Assembly (NCBI GenBank): GCA_963556255.1
Contig: OY744614.1
Location: 323,572 to 387,571 of the forward strand
DNA from: Allolobophora icterica
Taxonomy: Eukaryota; Annelida; Clitellata; Crassiclitellata; Lumbricidae
Length of the DNA: 64,000 bases
Direction of reading: 5' to 3'
This document shows positions 41,055 through 53,417 of the stretch, piece by piece. Numbering within the stretch: position 1 is the first letter of the stretch; each line of letters opens with the position of its first letter. Both the position numbers and the translations under genes were made by a program. The notes below the pieces were generated by a model, which had not been told where the DNA came from, did no database searches, and saw nothing but the letters and a program-made list of their open reading frames with translations.

Positions 41055-41150
41055 AGCATCTTCCTCCTCCTCCTCATGTTCCTCCTCCTCCTCCTCATGC
41101 TCCTTCATCATGCTCCTCCTCCTCCTCTTCCTGCTCTTCCTCTTCCTCTA
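41055..41150 (+). repeat. TCC-rich tract upstream of module A exon (unit 3)
   Basis: Counterpart of the tracts at 3,745-3,810 and 28,650-28,770. Confidence 0.85.
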
Positions 41151-41292
41151 CCGCAGCGGACAGAACACAGGACTTGTCTATAGAAAGGATTTATAAATAA
41201 CATTAATATCATTTAAATAATATAGGAATGATATTATAATAGATATACACATTTCAGTTTATCAGTTCACTTTTAATCCTTCTCTTCTGCAG

Positions 41293-41488
41293 CTAAACTG
41301 ACATATTACGGAAACGAGGCGAAGGAGAGGGCAACATCCGGAATGGACTCATCCATTAAACCCTTTGGACCTCGCATCTGGATCGATGACCCTCTGAATT
41401 GTGACAGTTGCCCTCGATGGGGCTACCTCCAACTCTACCACGTCTACATCCACGCCCCTTCATCCTCTTCCTCGCCCTCTTCCGTTCC
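41293..41488 (+). CDS. Paralogue 3 exon 2: module A, cut by assembly gap
   Basis: Acceptor TTCTCTTCTGCAG and the same phase-1 frame. It encodes KLTYYGNEAKERATSGMDSS, RIWIDDPLNCDSCPRWGYLQ and the serine run, then runs into Ns. It resembles paralogue 2 more than paralogue 1, including the four extra codons. Confidence 0.8.
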
Positions 41489-41688
41489 NNNNNNNNNNNN
41501 NNNNNNNNNNNNNNNNNNNNNNNNNNNNNNNNNNNNNNNNNNNNNNNNNNNNNNNNNNNNNNNNNNNNNNNNNNNNNNNNNNNNNNNNNNNNNNNNNNNN
41601 NNNNNNNNNNNNNNNNNNNNNNNNNNNNNNNNNNNNNNNNNNNNNNNNNNNNNNNNNNNNNNNNNNNNNNNNNNNNNNNNNNNNNNNN
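41489..41688. other. Assembly gap (200 N)
   Basis: Exactly 200 N, probably a gap of unknown true size. Sequence after it is not the continuation of module A, so exons B, A' and B' of paralogue 3 are either in the gap or deleted. Confidence 0.99.
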
Positions 41689-41982
41689 CTGGTAGTGGCT
41701 TTGAGGCACACAGTCCTATAGGATTCGACCTTTATATCATACAGTTTGAATTTGCAAATCAGTATTACATGATATAATTTGAAGAGTCTGTGATTTCAGC
41801 CGACAGATATGAATCGAATTTTAGATCGACATAAGGGCACTAATCGGCCTAGTGGCTCTCAAAAACGCTAGTTAAGTAAAGAAAAAGCACATATTAAAAT
41901 GAGAGAATATACTTGCAAAGACGCCTCCTATTACGGCTTTCCTTAAGCAACAGATATAAGTACATTTGCTCTCACGTGGACG

Positions 41983-42790
41983 ATGGTTAAAATGCAGGCT
42001 CATTTGAGCCTGGTGTCACTGGTGATACTGCAGTTGTCGAACAACCGCCAGTTCAACAACGTTCCTGCTCAATCTAGTCTCACTCTGTTGTGTAACAGCA
42101 GAATATGCTCAACAAGAACATGTCATCAAAGCGCACGTCTCCTAGCATTGGATTATGGTCGAGCGCCAGAATCTGCGCACTCTGCTTCAGAGAAGTTTCA
42201 GATTGACACTTTTCTGCCCATCGTTGATCAATTCACAACCGAGTTGACAAGAAGACTAGCATCATACGAACTACTCTGCTCAAGGTTTGCTTTTCTATCT
42301 AGGATTGAATCATGTAGTGATGATGAAATACACAACTCAGCGAAAACTCTTGTAGCAATATAGTGCGATGACCTCGATGAAAACCTTGGCAATTAGCTCA
42401 TGCAGTTTTCTTATTTTGTCAAAATGTGTAAACAGAAGACAGGTAGCACAGACCTCAACATGTCAGGGGCAGTTCATGTACCAATTCTCGACAAAGGTGT
42501 TAAAAGTTCATTTCCAAATGTGGAAATTATGCTAAGAGTGTAAGCCTACTTGGTGATCATGGTCACAACTGTATAGTGCTGAACGCTCACTCTCTAAGAT
42601 GAAGATAGTTAGGCCTAAAAACAGGCTTCGCACAAGTATGACACATGAGTGACTTATCCATCTTGCAGTGTTGAGCATATATAGAGTGATATTCAATTGG
42701 ACTTTAATCAGTTTATTGATGACTTTGCCAATAGAAAAGCGTGCAGAGTCTCTATTGGACCTATTCAAATTTAGACCTAATTAACTGACT
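41983..42790 (+). pseudogene. ZMYM1-like hAT transposase C-terminal pseudogene
   Basis: The + frames with several breaks encode FQIDTFLPIVDQFTTELTRR and SRFAFLSRIESCSDDEI, then DDLDENL, SSFPNVEIMLRV and a decayed LRTSMT..RL dimerisation region to about 42,770. The order matches the ZMYM1-type hAT-derived proteins (RNase H-like remainder followed by the hAT C-terminal dimerisation domain). Multiple stops after 42,361 show it is inactive. Confidence 0.72.
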
Positions 42791-43254
42791 CAAGTTATCT
42801 GTTCTTAGTTTGGAGGTCCCGCTTCCCACTATCAACAACTTCTATTAAAAACTGGCTAAGACTCTTAAAGCTTATCCTTTTGTTTTGTATTTGAGAAATT
42901 ATTGCACATCTATGAATGTAATAGAATACACTTTATTTATAAGCAAAATGATCTTCCTAATTTATTTTCATTTATATACATTAAAAAATAACAATAAATC
43001 AAAAATTTTAAACATTGCCTTTAGCACCTTTGCCGGTATGACAGTATGTGACATATAATAACTGTTAGTATGCGGGTTGTCCCTGTTGAAGACTGCGTAT
43101 CAACAAAGGCAACAAATCCACTGCAGAAAGAGCCCCACCATATTGGGCGCCCATGGGCCCACCACCTTAAAACCGGCTCTGTTGTTATTAGTAGATTACT
43201 TTAGCTAAAACTCCTACTGAAAACACCTCTTTTTTGACCAGATCAGTTCAAAAC
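42791..43254. other. Non-coding stretch
   Basis: No gene. GCGCCCATGGGCCCACC at about 43,150 resembles the GC-rich end of a small element but no partner was found. Confidence 0.45.
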
Positions 43255-43440
43255 TTTCCCGTGCCCCCCCACATGTCAAACAAGATCGCCGCCAGTGTTT
43301 TCGGCTTAGTAATTTTTATATAGATTTCCGACCCCCCTGCTTCTTTTTTCCCGTGCCCCCCCCCACATGTCAAACAAGATCGCCGCCAGTGTTTTCGGCT
43401 TAGTAATTTTTATATAGATTTCCGATCCCCTGCTTCTTTT
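43255..43440. repeat. Roughly 95-bp tandem duplication
   Basis: ACATGTCAAACAAGATCGCC through TTTATATAGATTTCCGA occurs twice in succession with C-run length differences. Confidence 0.93.
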
Positions 43441-44244
43441 TTGACAAATCGGACCCTGCTTAAACGGTAAACCTCTTTCAATCCTTCCAGAATTATGTGT
43501 AGTAGGCCTGTATGATGTATTTACTACGTGTATTACAAATGTATAATGTAATCAGTGCCAGCCTTAGAATATTTCGGGCTTTGTGCAGAGTACTGTTCGG
43601 ACCCCATGACACAAGTCAAATTGTTTTTCACTGCTAATTATTTTATTTTAGTAGACTGTTAACAAGTACAACAAGTCAAATTTAGTCACACACGAGAATT
43701 CTGGGATATAGAGGAAGTTGACTTAATTTATTGACAAAAGAGAAGATTTAATCGGAACTATCTCATATAATTTCCCAGATCTGCGTGTCCATCGTACCAT
43801 TAACGTTTTGACAGGCCGAATCCCGGCATCCCTCCCTCCTTCTCGCCCACGGGGAAGCCCGACGCCGGCGGTCAGAAAGACAGACAAACAGCGGTTAGTA
43901 AGTCTGTCTCTTGTAAACTCTTGTTAGTAAGTCTGTCTCTTCCTCCGTCCCTTCCTCCATTTCTTACTGCCTCCATCCTTCCCTCCTCCCTCCCAGCAAC
44001 ACTCCCTCATCATGGCACACGATCTGATGGGAGGTTGAGGGAGACTTTACTTTCTTTGCATCGTCCTCGGAATTCTCCGATTTTCTGCTTTTGTGTTAAA
44101 ACTGAGTGTTTAAAAGTAAAAATGTTATTTATTCTGTCACATGCGTGGAATATTTATTACCATTTATTACATTTGAAGAATTTTTTAACAGATAATTGAA
44201 TCGTATATATGTCTATTTGATAAATAGATAAATAAATAAATATA

Positions 44245-45220
44245 CACCGTGTCTCAAAATAAACTGTGCAAAATTGTTTCTGTCAGAACTTCGTCAATTT
44301 TCCACCAATTTTAATAATTTTTGGTAGGTAGATGGCAAAATAGCTGAAATTTTATGCTATACATAAATTTTCCACCTCACCTGGCTCATCTCACCGCACT
44401 ACCTTGTTAAACACAGATGTACCAATTTCTTATATAACGCTTAAATTTTATTACATGCAACAAACTATCTGACGACTTAATTAGCACGCAGTAAAGTAAA
44501 ATATGGTTTACTTAGCAGAGTTTTTAATTGTTATGACAGATCTGCTTGAAAGTGTTAGAATTGGTGCTCGAAATGTGCCCCGCTTACACGGACACAAGCG
44601 CTTAGACGGCGACGCCACTGGCCAATAGCAGCATTAACGATCGACTGGTCAAAGCGGGCCCACTCGTCGATCAGACGCGTTTTGAGTTCGTCGACGTTGG
44701 ATATTCTGGAGCGGTAAACCTTTTCCTGCAGCACACTCCATATGCTATAGTCGACTGGGTTAAGATCCGGTGAATTCGGCGGCCAAAGTGTTAGAGGTAT
44801 GAAGTCGGGCGTTTCTCGCTCCAGGAAAGAGAGTGTCGCGTGCTTGATGCGCCCGGGCGCCATCCTGTTGAAAGACAAAAAACTCGCCCTGGGATATCCG
44901 GCGTATGTCTGGCAGTAGCTTCTGGGCAAGAAGGTTGTCGCGATAGTAGGCCCCATTCACTTTGACACCCGGATCTTAATTAAGTCGTCAGATAGTTTGT
45001 TGCATGTAATACAATTTAAGCGTTATAATTTATTAGAAATTGGTACATCTGTGTTTAACAAGGTAGTACGGTGACATGAGTCAGGTGAGGTGGAAAATTT
45101 ATGTATAGCATAATATTTCAGCTATTTTGCCATCTACCTACCAAAAATTATTCAAATTGGTGGAAATTTGACAAAGTTCTGACAGAAACAATTTTGCACA
45201 GTTTATTTTGAGACACGGTG
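44245..45220 (-). mobile_element. Tc1/mariner-type element with long inverted repeats (976 bp)
   Basis: Termini CACCGTGTCTCAAAATAAAC and complement, with inverted repeats extending about 240 bp, flanked by TA on both sides. Unit 2 keeps the empty site AATAAATATAGATATTATTG at about 36,100, giving a clean proof of a TA-targeted insertion. It encodes a broken transposase on the - strand. Confidence 0.94.
44555..44960 (-). pseudogene. Frameshifted Tc1/mariner transposase C-terminal half
   Basis: Two overlapping - frames carry FVFQQDGARAHQ (second catalytic Asp) and PPNSPDLNPVDYSIW (third catalytic Asp), with a frameshift between them. Counting across the shift gives roughly 37 residues between the two aspartates, suggesting a DD37D-like subgroup. 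The first Asp and the DNA-binding domain are missing. Confidence 0.8.
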
Positions 45221-46169
45221 TAGATATTATTGATGGTAAATTATATCTATGTTTAATTATATTTTCTGATATCGGCTTGTAAATAAAAAGGCATGTGTTC
45301 TATGGTCTAGTCATTTCTTAGTTATTTAGAGTTGAGTTACAGTTAATAGACCAGGTAAGCTATGTGAGTTCTTATTGCACATCTATAATCTTTCCATCCA
45401 ACTGTCGAATCTCTGAAATGTTGAAGCTTCGTGTCCATCTGCTATTTCCTGTTGTAACCGGTTCCATTCATCCCCCATCCTCTGGCTAATGTCTAGTCTC
45501 CTCGTCTTCTTTTCCGATCGTCCACTTTTAGAGGTCCAGCTGCACCTTCTAACAGAATGCTTGGCGACAGATAACTAATCAATCGTAACTTGTATCGATG
45601 CATGAAGAAGTTTATAGCGTAGACACAGCCATTGATACATTTTATCGGTGGAAAACAACTCGTTTTAGTTCCACCGAAAACTTTAAAGAATCAAGGTGTA
45701 GCTATAGCAGATCAGGTATAAACTATTCTACGCTCTATTCTTCACTCTTTGTTTGAGTAGATTTAGAATGTCGGCGTCTCCCATTTGTTCCTTTTGAAGT
45801 GGTTCCATATTATGTTCGACTTCACTTACAAGAATCACAATTGCGATATTCAAATGCAATTTTCTGATGAATAATAAAGTCTATGAAGTGTTAACTGTTC
45901 ATCCGCAGCTACTGAGATTCGGTCTCTGTGTCGGGTTTACAAGTGAAGCAAAACGAATGCGAAGGAGGAACTTCTCAGTCTTTGTCGACTGATGAACCTA
46001 TAGATAGACGCTCACTGTGGATCTCTACATCAGAGGAATTTCACGGTTAATAATATGCTGGAGAGAGAACTAGAAAGAGTGAGTAAGAGAAAGACAGAGA
46101 GAAAGACAGACAGAGAGACAGAGACAGAAACAGAGACAGAGAAGAGAGACAGAGAAGAGAAGATAGATT

Positions 46170-46508
<339 letters not shown>

Positions 46509-46518
46509 CAGCTAGAGA

Positions 46519-46665
<147 letters not shown>

Positions 46666-46739
46666 AACAGAAGAAAAAAAAGAAACAGAGACAGACTGAC
46701 AGACAAACAGAAACAGAAAGACGCAAAGAGAGATAGAGA

Positions 46740-47228
46740 GAGAGACGTTGTTTCTGTGAACTGTCCAATGGATCGACCGATAGCAGAGATCCACCAACTG
46801 AACGCCACACTCTGATCCGAAGATCAGCTGGTCACCTGTTGGATCGATAGCGTCATCAATGATGCGAGAGGAGGAGAAGAAGGAGGAAGAGGATTCCTTT
46901 CTTCTCCAGGGATGGCCACACAGCCCTCGAGGTCGAGGCCATGCCATTCTCGAATTGCAATGGTGGACAGAAGGGTGTGGAAGGCGGAGACGATGACCAA
47001 CGCTGACCGTTGAACTGCTTCAGATGACCACACCTGATCGCTGTCATCTTCTAGTAATAATGACCTCTGTTGCAGCAGCAGCAGCAGCAGCTGCAGCAGC
47101 AGCAGCAGCAGCAGCAGAAGCACAAAGCCCAAGCAGAGGATGAGCGACTGAGCGACAGAGTGAGTGAGTGATCATGATGATGAAGATGATGGGATAGTCC
47201 TTAGTCCTAGTGAAATATGATTAACTAA
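46740..47228 (-). other. Probable 3' untranslated/flanking region of the lectin-CUB gene
   Basis: Follows the TGA of the - strand gene. It contains a (CAG)n run at about 47,072-47,115 and no convincing AATAAA on the - strand. Transcript end not determined. Confidence 0.4.
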
Positions 47229-48309
47229 TCAGTCTGTTAGTCGAATGATTTGATTACCGCGAGCAAAGCTGGAGAGTTTTCGATTGTGTCCTTCTGTCAG
47301 TTTCACCTTTTCTTTCCCTCTTCCATCTTTCCATCCTCCTTTTCCTCCTGTTGTTTCATCCGCGGTTCCTCTGCTTCCTCCTCTTTCTGCTCCAACCGAT
47401 GACAACCCAGGTGGAACGATTCGCGTCATGTACTCCGGCTGCTGAGACAGACTGTTGCGCTGGGTGATGAGATCGTGCGATTTACTCAATCCTCCAAACA
47501 GTATCAACGGGGCCTTTGAAATAGCCGCCTGTTCCTTTGAAGTAGCCGCCTCTTCTTTTGAAATAGCCGCCTGTCGCTTCGAAGTAGCCGAGAGGACCTT
47601 TGCAGTAGTTGACAGAGCTTTTAAAGTCCATCGCTGATGAGACTCAGGCTGAGAGTTGCACTCACTTCGAATCCCTTTCCCGATCGAGCCACGTGGAAAA
47701 GCTTCCGTTTCGACGCCAGTTGGTCTGGAGTTGACTCTCTCCAGTTCATAACTCATCGCCTTCAATCCGAAGCAATCTCTCCACCTTCCAGGTTCCTCTG
47801 CATCTCTCTCCGTCTTCCTCATCCTTCCTCCGTGTCCTCCTCCTCCTCCTTCCTCTGCTCTCTTCCTCTTTCCTTCTCTTCCGTTTTCCTCCGCCCTTTC
47901 CATTTCCTCCTTCCCGTCTCCCGCGGGAGTGAGCGGAGGAGGAGGCGTCGGCGGAAGCGATCGATTTCCGGTCTTTGCAGTCATACTTCCGGTGCAGATG
48001 GCGCCACTGTTTGAGTTGTTCTTGTTGCCGTTCTGCCAGTTCTTTTCGCGAGACTTTGCATTCGACGGTGATGACGTCGTCGCGCTGACGTCACAGACCG
48101 TTTCGTAGGATGAGCAGGAGGAGGAGGCTGGCGAGGAGGAAGATGAGGAGGAGGAGGAGGAGGCGGAGCCTGGCAGATGCTGGTGGAGACTGGTGAATGA
48201 ATCGGCGAAGATGTTTCTGCGCTTGGAGAGATGAGGAAGTTGGAAGACGGAAGAGGATGGAGTGGCGTGGAAGAGGGAAGAGGAACAGAGTTCCTGTCGT
48301 CGGCGTTTC
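47229..48309 (-). CDS. Lectin-CUB gene exon 5: cytoplasmic tail and stop
   Basis: Acceptor TTGATCTCCTGCGCAG, phase 2 in; 1,081 nt ending TGA. It begins KRRRQ, a stop-transfer signal. It contains a serine run, SSYETVCDV (a possible tyrosine site), SLPPTPPPPLTP (possible SH3/WW ligand), a Lys/Glu/Gly-rich stretch and a repeat of about seven residues (ATSKEQA/AISKEEA) built on a 21-bp DNA period at 47,510-47,610. Signalling partners are not predictable. Confidence 0.86.
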
Positions 48310-51300
48310 CTGCGCAGGAGATCAAGACAAACTCTGGTCAAGTATGCAACGCATCCAAAGAGTGGCGCTGGGTAAATGACTGGCTAAAGCAAACACAGTG
48401 CAGCACAAGGCAACATAAAAGCAACAGATTAAGCAATATGAAGATGACTTATGTTGCAATATAGTAATAAGAAATGAAGCAACATAAAAATTACAACTGA
48501 TGCAACATATGGATATTTTATCTAATGGTATCAGTTGATAGCCACATAATGATTGTATCGCAGTCGTAGTTGTGAAATAGTGATGATTAGTAAAAAAAAT
48601 CGATTGGCAGGTAGGGTCAAAATTGGTTCTGGGTTAAGATCTAAAAGGGTCATGCAGGCAAACAGTCAGACGACTAAAGCGGAGGGTGTTTAGAGTTGAG
48701 AGAGGTAAGGGGAAGAGTAGGAATCGGGATAGGATTTGTAAAAGAGCAGTGTTTTTAGTTTTGAGCGAAAGATCTGGGAGAGATAGCAAGAGGTGAGGTT
48801 TTGGTGAGTTCGTTGGATGGATCTGATATTACTCGTAGTACTGGTGGGAGTTTATTCCAGAGAGGCAGAACAGCTATGGCCATGGCGCGATTTGAAAATG
48901 TTAGTGATGAGGTGACGGAAGGGCGGAGAGGTTTTAGGGTGGAAGAGGAGCGGGTTGAGCGAAGTGGTTGGACCGTGAACAACTTAAGAAGATACGAAGG
49001 TTTGAAGGATTGAAGTTGTTGTCTGTCAGTGACTTTATTTATGAGTGATTAATAAATGCGCTTCATAAATCAATATAAGAAAAACAACGCAGTCCTTCTT
49101 TTACCGGATGTAGTAGACAGCGACGACGAACAGAGAGACGAAGACAAACCAACCGACGATCGCCAGAACAAAGACGACTAAAGAAACAGACGCACACAGG
49201 CAGATAGTCAGGCGCAGATAGACAGATACAGACAGATAGACAGGTAAATAGACAGACAGACACAGACACACAGGCAGGCAGACGCAGACAGAGACAGATA
49301 GATAGACGGACGTAGATAGAGAGACATAGATAGATAGACAAAGAGGCGCAGACAGACGCAAACAGATAGACAGACAGATAAACAAAGACAGTCAGGTAGA
49401 CACAGACATAGAATACAGATAGACATAGACAGGTAGACACAGACAGATAGACAGACAGGGAGACATTCAACAGACGCCAGATCACTATTTCATGTGATTA
49501 TGAAGCACAAGGAGGAAGAGGAAAAGGAGGTGGAAGAACATCGATGGGAGGAGGAGGAGGAGGAAGAGGAAAAGGAGAGGAGAGTGAAAGGCGGAATTAA
49601 GATTTAAGGTAAGAATTGAAAAAATCGCTTGTTTCTTAGTTGGTTCATCCATTTATATTGTCTGCTTGGTCGTTCATTCTGAGAATTTATCTAGCGTCTC
49701 TTCCCCGTCAACATTCATATATGCATACATACACGCTTATACAGATGCATACGGTGACCCGTCAAAATAGCCCCGTCAAAATAGCCCCGTCATAACAGCC
49801 CCGTCAAAATCGCCCAGCGTCAAAATAGCCCCGTCTAAACAGCCCCGTCAAAACAGTCCCGTCTTAAACGACAGAAAACACAGTGAAAATGTATTCGACA
49901 AGATTTATTCATTTATAAGAAGATACTAATAAAAGATACTACTATAAAAAAACAGACTACTAGCATGGAATGTGAAATGTTTTCCCCACAAATATTCAAC
50001 TGGTCCCAAATCTTCATCTTTAAAAAAAAACTATTGCGTTCTCAATTAACGGATGGATTAATTTATGACAATTCATGGAACTGATTTAAACTGGATTACA
50101 TGCCGTCTTGCAACTGTTAATCTAAGACTATAATATTCATAATCAAAACACTGTGCACTGTTTTTGTTTTTGTATGCTTATGATTACCTCTGTTTAATCA
50201 CTTAGTTAAGCTTATCACTCTCTCTCAATCGAACCTCTATCTTCAACGTAATTAACTGACAAAATTGGGTGTTCCTATTAGTGGGATTTCCATCCCTTCT
50301 GGGACTTCCCTTTGTCAACGTTTTCTTGTAACATACCAATGTTGAACTGATGTAGGCTATGTTATATCGTTGCAATAAAAAAATTGATTGATTGATTGAT
50401 GTTTTTCTACGAAACGCGAACAAAAGTTTCTAGGTATTAGGTAATAATTGTGACCATCTAAAAAGAAAGTTAATGTCGATGTCTTAAGCAAGAGCCTAGA
50501 TACTAAGATTATGCGACCTTTTGATCTTGCCAATTACTGATCAGATTTCCAATTAACAAATTAATTTGTATTTAGTCAGTATGTGTCAGAACCACCTCTT
50601 TGAAGTATTGCTAATACTTTTGTTGCGATTCAAAACATTCTTATAACATTCAACTTATTAGCCGTTGTGGAACTGCTTGCCTTTGGCGTTTTTATGGGGC
50701 TATTTTGACGGGGCTGTTTTGACGGGGCTATTTTGACGCAGGGCGATTATGACGGGGCTGTTTTGACGGGGCTATTTTGACCGGGCTATTTTGACGGGGT
50801 GCCGATGCATACATGCATGCATACATACAAACATCGTTGAATCTGGCTACTGTGGGAGAAGTCGTACACTGTGATAGGTTGTTTGTGTAATCTTAAGACC
50901 AGATTCTTGAAGGATGGTTCAGCCTGTTATGCTTGACTATTGTTTGTTAAGGTGCATCAACTCTTTGGCCATCGATTCTGTTTTGAAGTTGTCAGGCTGC
51001 CAAGGCTCCTTTAGCAGATTTTTGTGAAGGAGAACCGAGTGAGGTGACTCCTCTTAGTTAGACGCCTCTTGACTCTCAGTCTCGTGTTCATTGTGACCCA
51101 CCGTGTTTTTGGTTTGCAAGAGCAACTGTTTGTTGAACTCTTCGACTGCTTTGGTTGAAGCTGCTGAGGTGTTTTAGAGTGAGTCTGGTTGTCTTTTCGA
51201 AAAGGTATTCATTGTAATATACCATTCAGTTTTGTACCCAAGCGGGAGTCGTTTATTCTTTGGGAGGAACCTCTAAAAACATACATACCTACATACATAC

Positions 51301-51352
51301 ATACATACATACATACATACATACATACATACATACATACATACATACATAC

Positions 51353-51383
<31 letters not shown>

Positions 51384-51474
51384 CATACATACATACATAC
51401 ATACATACATACATACATACATACATACATACATACATACATACATACATACATACATACATACATACATACAT

Positions 51475-51507
<33 letters not shown>

Positions 51508-53353
51508 TGTTTACCCCAAGTGATGTGTTTGCCTCCGATGAGATCATCTCCATCATCATCATCTTCGTCGTTGCCTTCGTTGTTTGGATGCAGAGGCTGA
51601 GGTGACTGAATGGGAGACATCATCGGCTCCCGTCCACTCTCTGCCTCGTCAACCGCTCTCTTCCCATCGCTCTCCTTCTCCTCCTCCATCACTCTGCTCT
51701 CGATGGCTAAACCTAAACTCTCCGTCTCCCATTTGTCTCCATCAAACGACAGCCTCTCGTTGTCATGGTGATCCGTTTCCAAGGAAACCCAACTCCTCGC
51801 GTCGCCCATAGGTGCCGCTGATATTGCTGCATTCCTTGAGATGGCGTTCAGACGACGTTGTTCGTCGTGGCCGCGTGGGTCCTGAGGTGATCGAAGGACT
51901 CCGGTTGCAGGCGGAAGCACATCGTAGAACACTTCCGGTGTCTGTTCAACAGACGTCTCGAGAATCCTCTTGGGTTTCTCGATCACCCCTAACAGCGATT
52001 CGTCGCTGATCGCCAACTCTTCCTCCGTCAAGTCAGACGGATCTATATCTGACCCTGATCTTGACCTTGCAGCTGGATCAACTGCCGGAGACTGGTTCCA
52101 AGCGAGACCAGCTTCAGCAACACTTTGCACCTCATTGCGATGCATCAGCGTCTTGTCTCTGGTTCTTTCCTTCTCATCCCTTCTATCTCCTTCTCTGTCC
52201 CTCTTCTTCTCATCCTGCTCATCTTTCTCCTCCTTTCTTCCATTCATCGCATCCACAAGTGGATCATCTGGAATCGGAATCTGCCTCAGCAGCTCATCAG
52301 TCTCTCCGATTCTATGATCGTTCTTTTCAGCAACCACTCGCGCACCTGCACCGCCACCGACGTCATCAGTTTCATTAGTGACGTCTACACTTTTGTCTGT
52401 TACGTCAATTTCGCCGTCAGCTAAACTCTTCCGCTTGAAGCCTGGAGTTGGAGAAATGTCTGCGGATCTCTTTGGAGTAGTCGGTTGAGAATCCTTCTGG
52501 AAAAGCTGACCGTTTGTTTCCTCTTCCAGAAGGCTTTTCCAGTTGACAAGCGACTCAGTGACACTCTGGAAATCTCCACCGGAAGTAGTCGGCGTTGTGC
52601 TTGCATTGTGTCGTTGTGGTTTCTCGTCTGAATCGACTGATTTCGTTGTGAGTGGAAGATTGGAAGGACTCTCTTCCACTGGCGTTGCCACTCCTATCGC
52701 TTCTTCCACGACCTTCGTCAATTCGTGTTCCGGCAAACGTTTCTCCTTAGTCGAGGTGATGTTCAGAGCACCTAGGCCCTCAAGGCCAAGTCCACTATCG
52801 AAGTCCTTAAGACCAGTAATACCCTCGAGGCTCTCAAGTCCAGGTCTGCCGTCGTGGTTCTCAAGACCAGATCTACTTCTGAGGTCCTGGGTCTTTGTGG
52901 TCGCCATTCCCGTCTTCTGGTCTTGAGTGGTGTGATTCAGCGCAATGATCGTCGTTTGAGTCCGTTCTTCGGGAGGAGGAAATGGAACGGAAGAAGAGGT
53001 CGTCGTCTCAGAGTTTCTCTCTTCTCGGCTGGTCATCTTCCAGATGACATCTTCTGCTGCTGATGCTGTGGCAGATGACAAGATGATCGGCCGTTGAGTC
53101 GTGGTAGTGGTGGTGGTGGGGGTGGTGGTAGTGGTAGTGGTGGTAGTGGTTGTGGTGGTGGTTGTGGTGGTGGTGGTTGTGGTTGGGGTGGGGGTGGACG
53201 GTGTCCAGTCGTCTGCTGCGAAGAGATGACGTCCACACTTGACGTTGATCTTTGAATTCGAATCAGTTGCTGAAACAGAGGATTACTTCATCAACTAATG
53301 TACCAATTTCTGTCTGTCTGTCTCTCTGTATCTGTCTCTGTCTGTCTCTCTTT

Positions 53354-53417
<64 letters not shown>

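Larger units (their letters stand above)
43441..46060. repeat. Distal part of duplication unit 3
   Basis: Collinear with 35,400-36,910, interrupted by the mariner element at 44,245-45,220. No gene beyond that element. Confidence 0.83.

Noticed and set aside
41343..41777. Open frames through the N gap
   Set aside because: The gap is unsequenced, so continuity across it is meaningless; only 41,293-41,488 is accepted.
47637..48014. + strand frame of 125 codons
   Set aside because: Shadow of exon 5 of the - strand gene, which has phase-matched splicing and a defined stop.
51273..51514. Cys-Met-Tyr-Val tail on the exon 3 frame of the lectin-CUB gene
   Set aside because: It is translation of the CATA/GACA microsatellite beyond a good GTAAAC donor. 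The phase-matched transmembrane exon shows the exon ends at 51515.
52061..52926. + strand frames opposite exon 3
   Set aside because: Antisense shadows of the 1,755-nt exon; Ser/Leu-rich composition is the complement of its Glu/Lys-rich codons.
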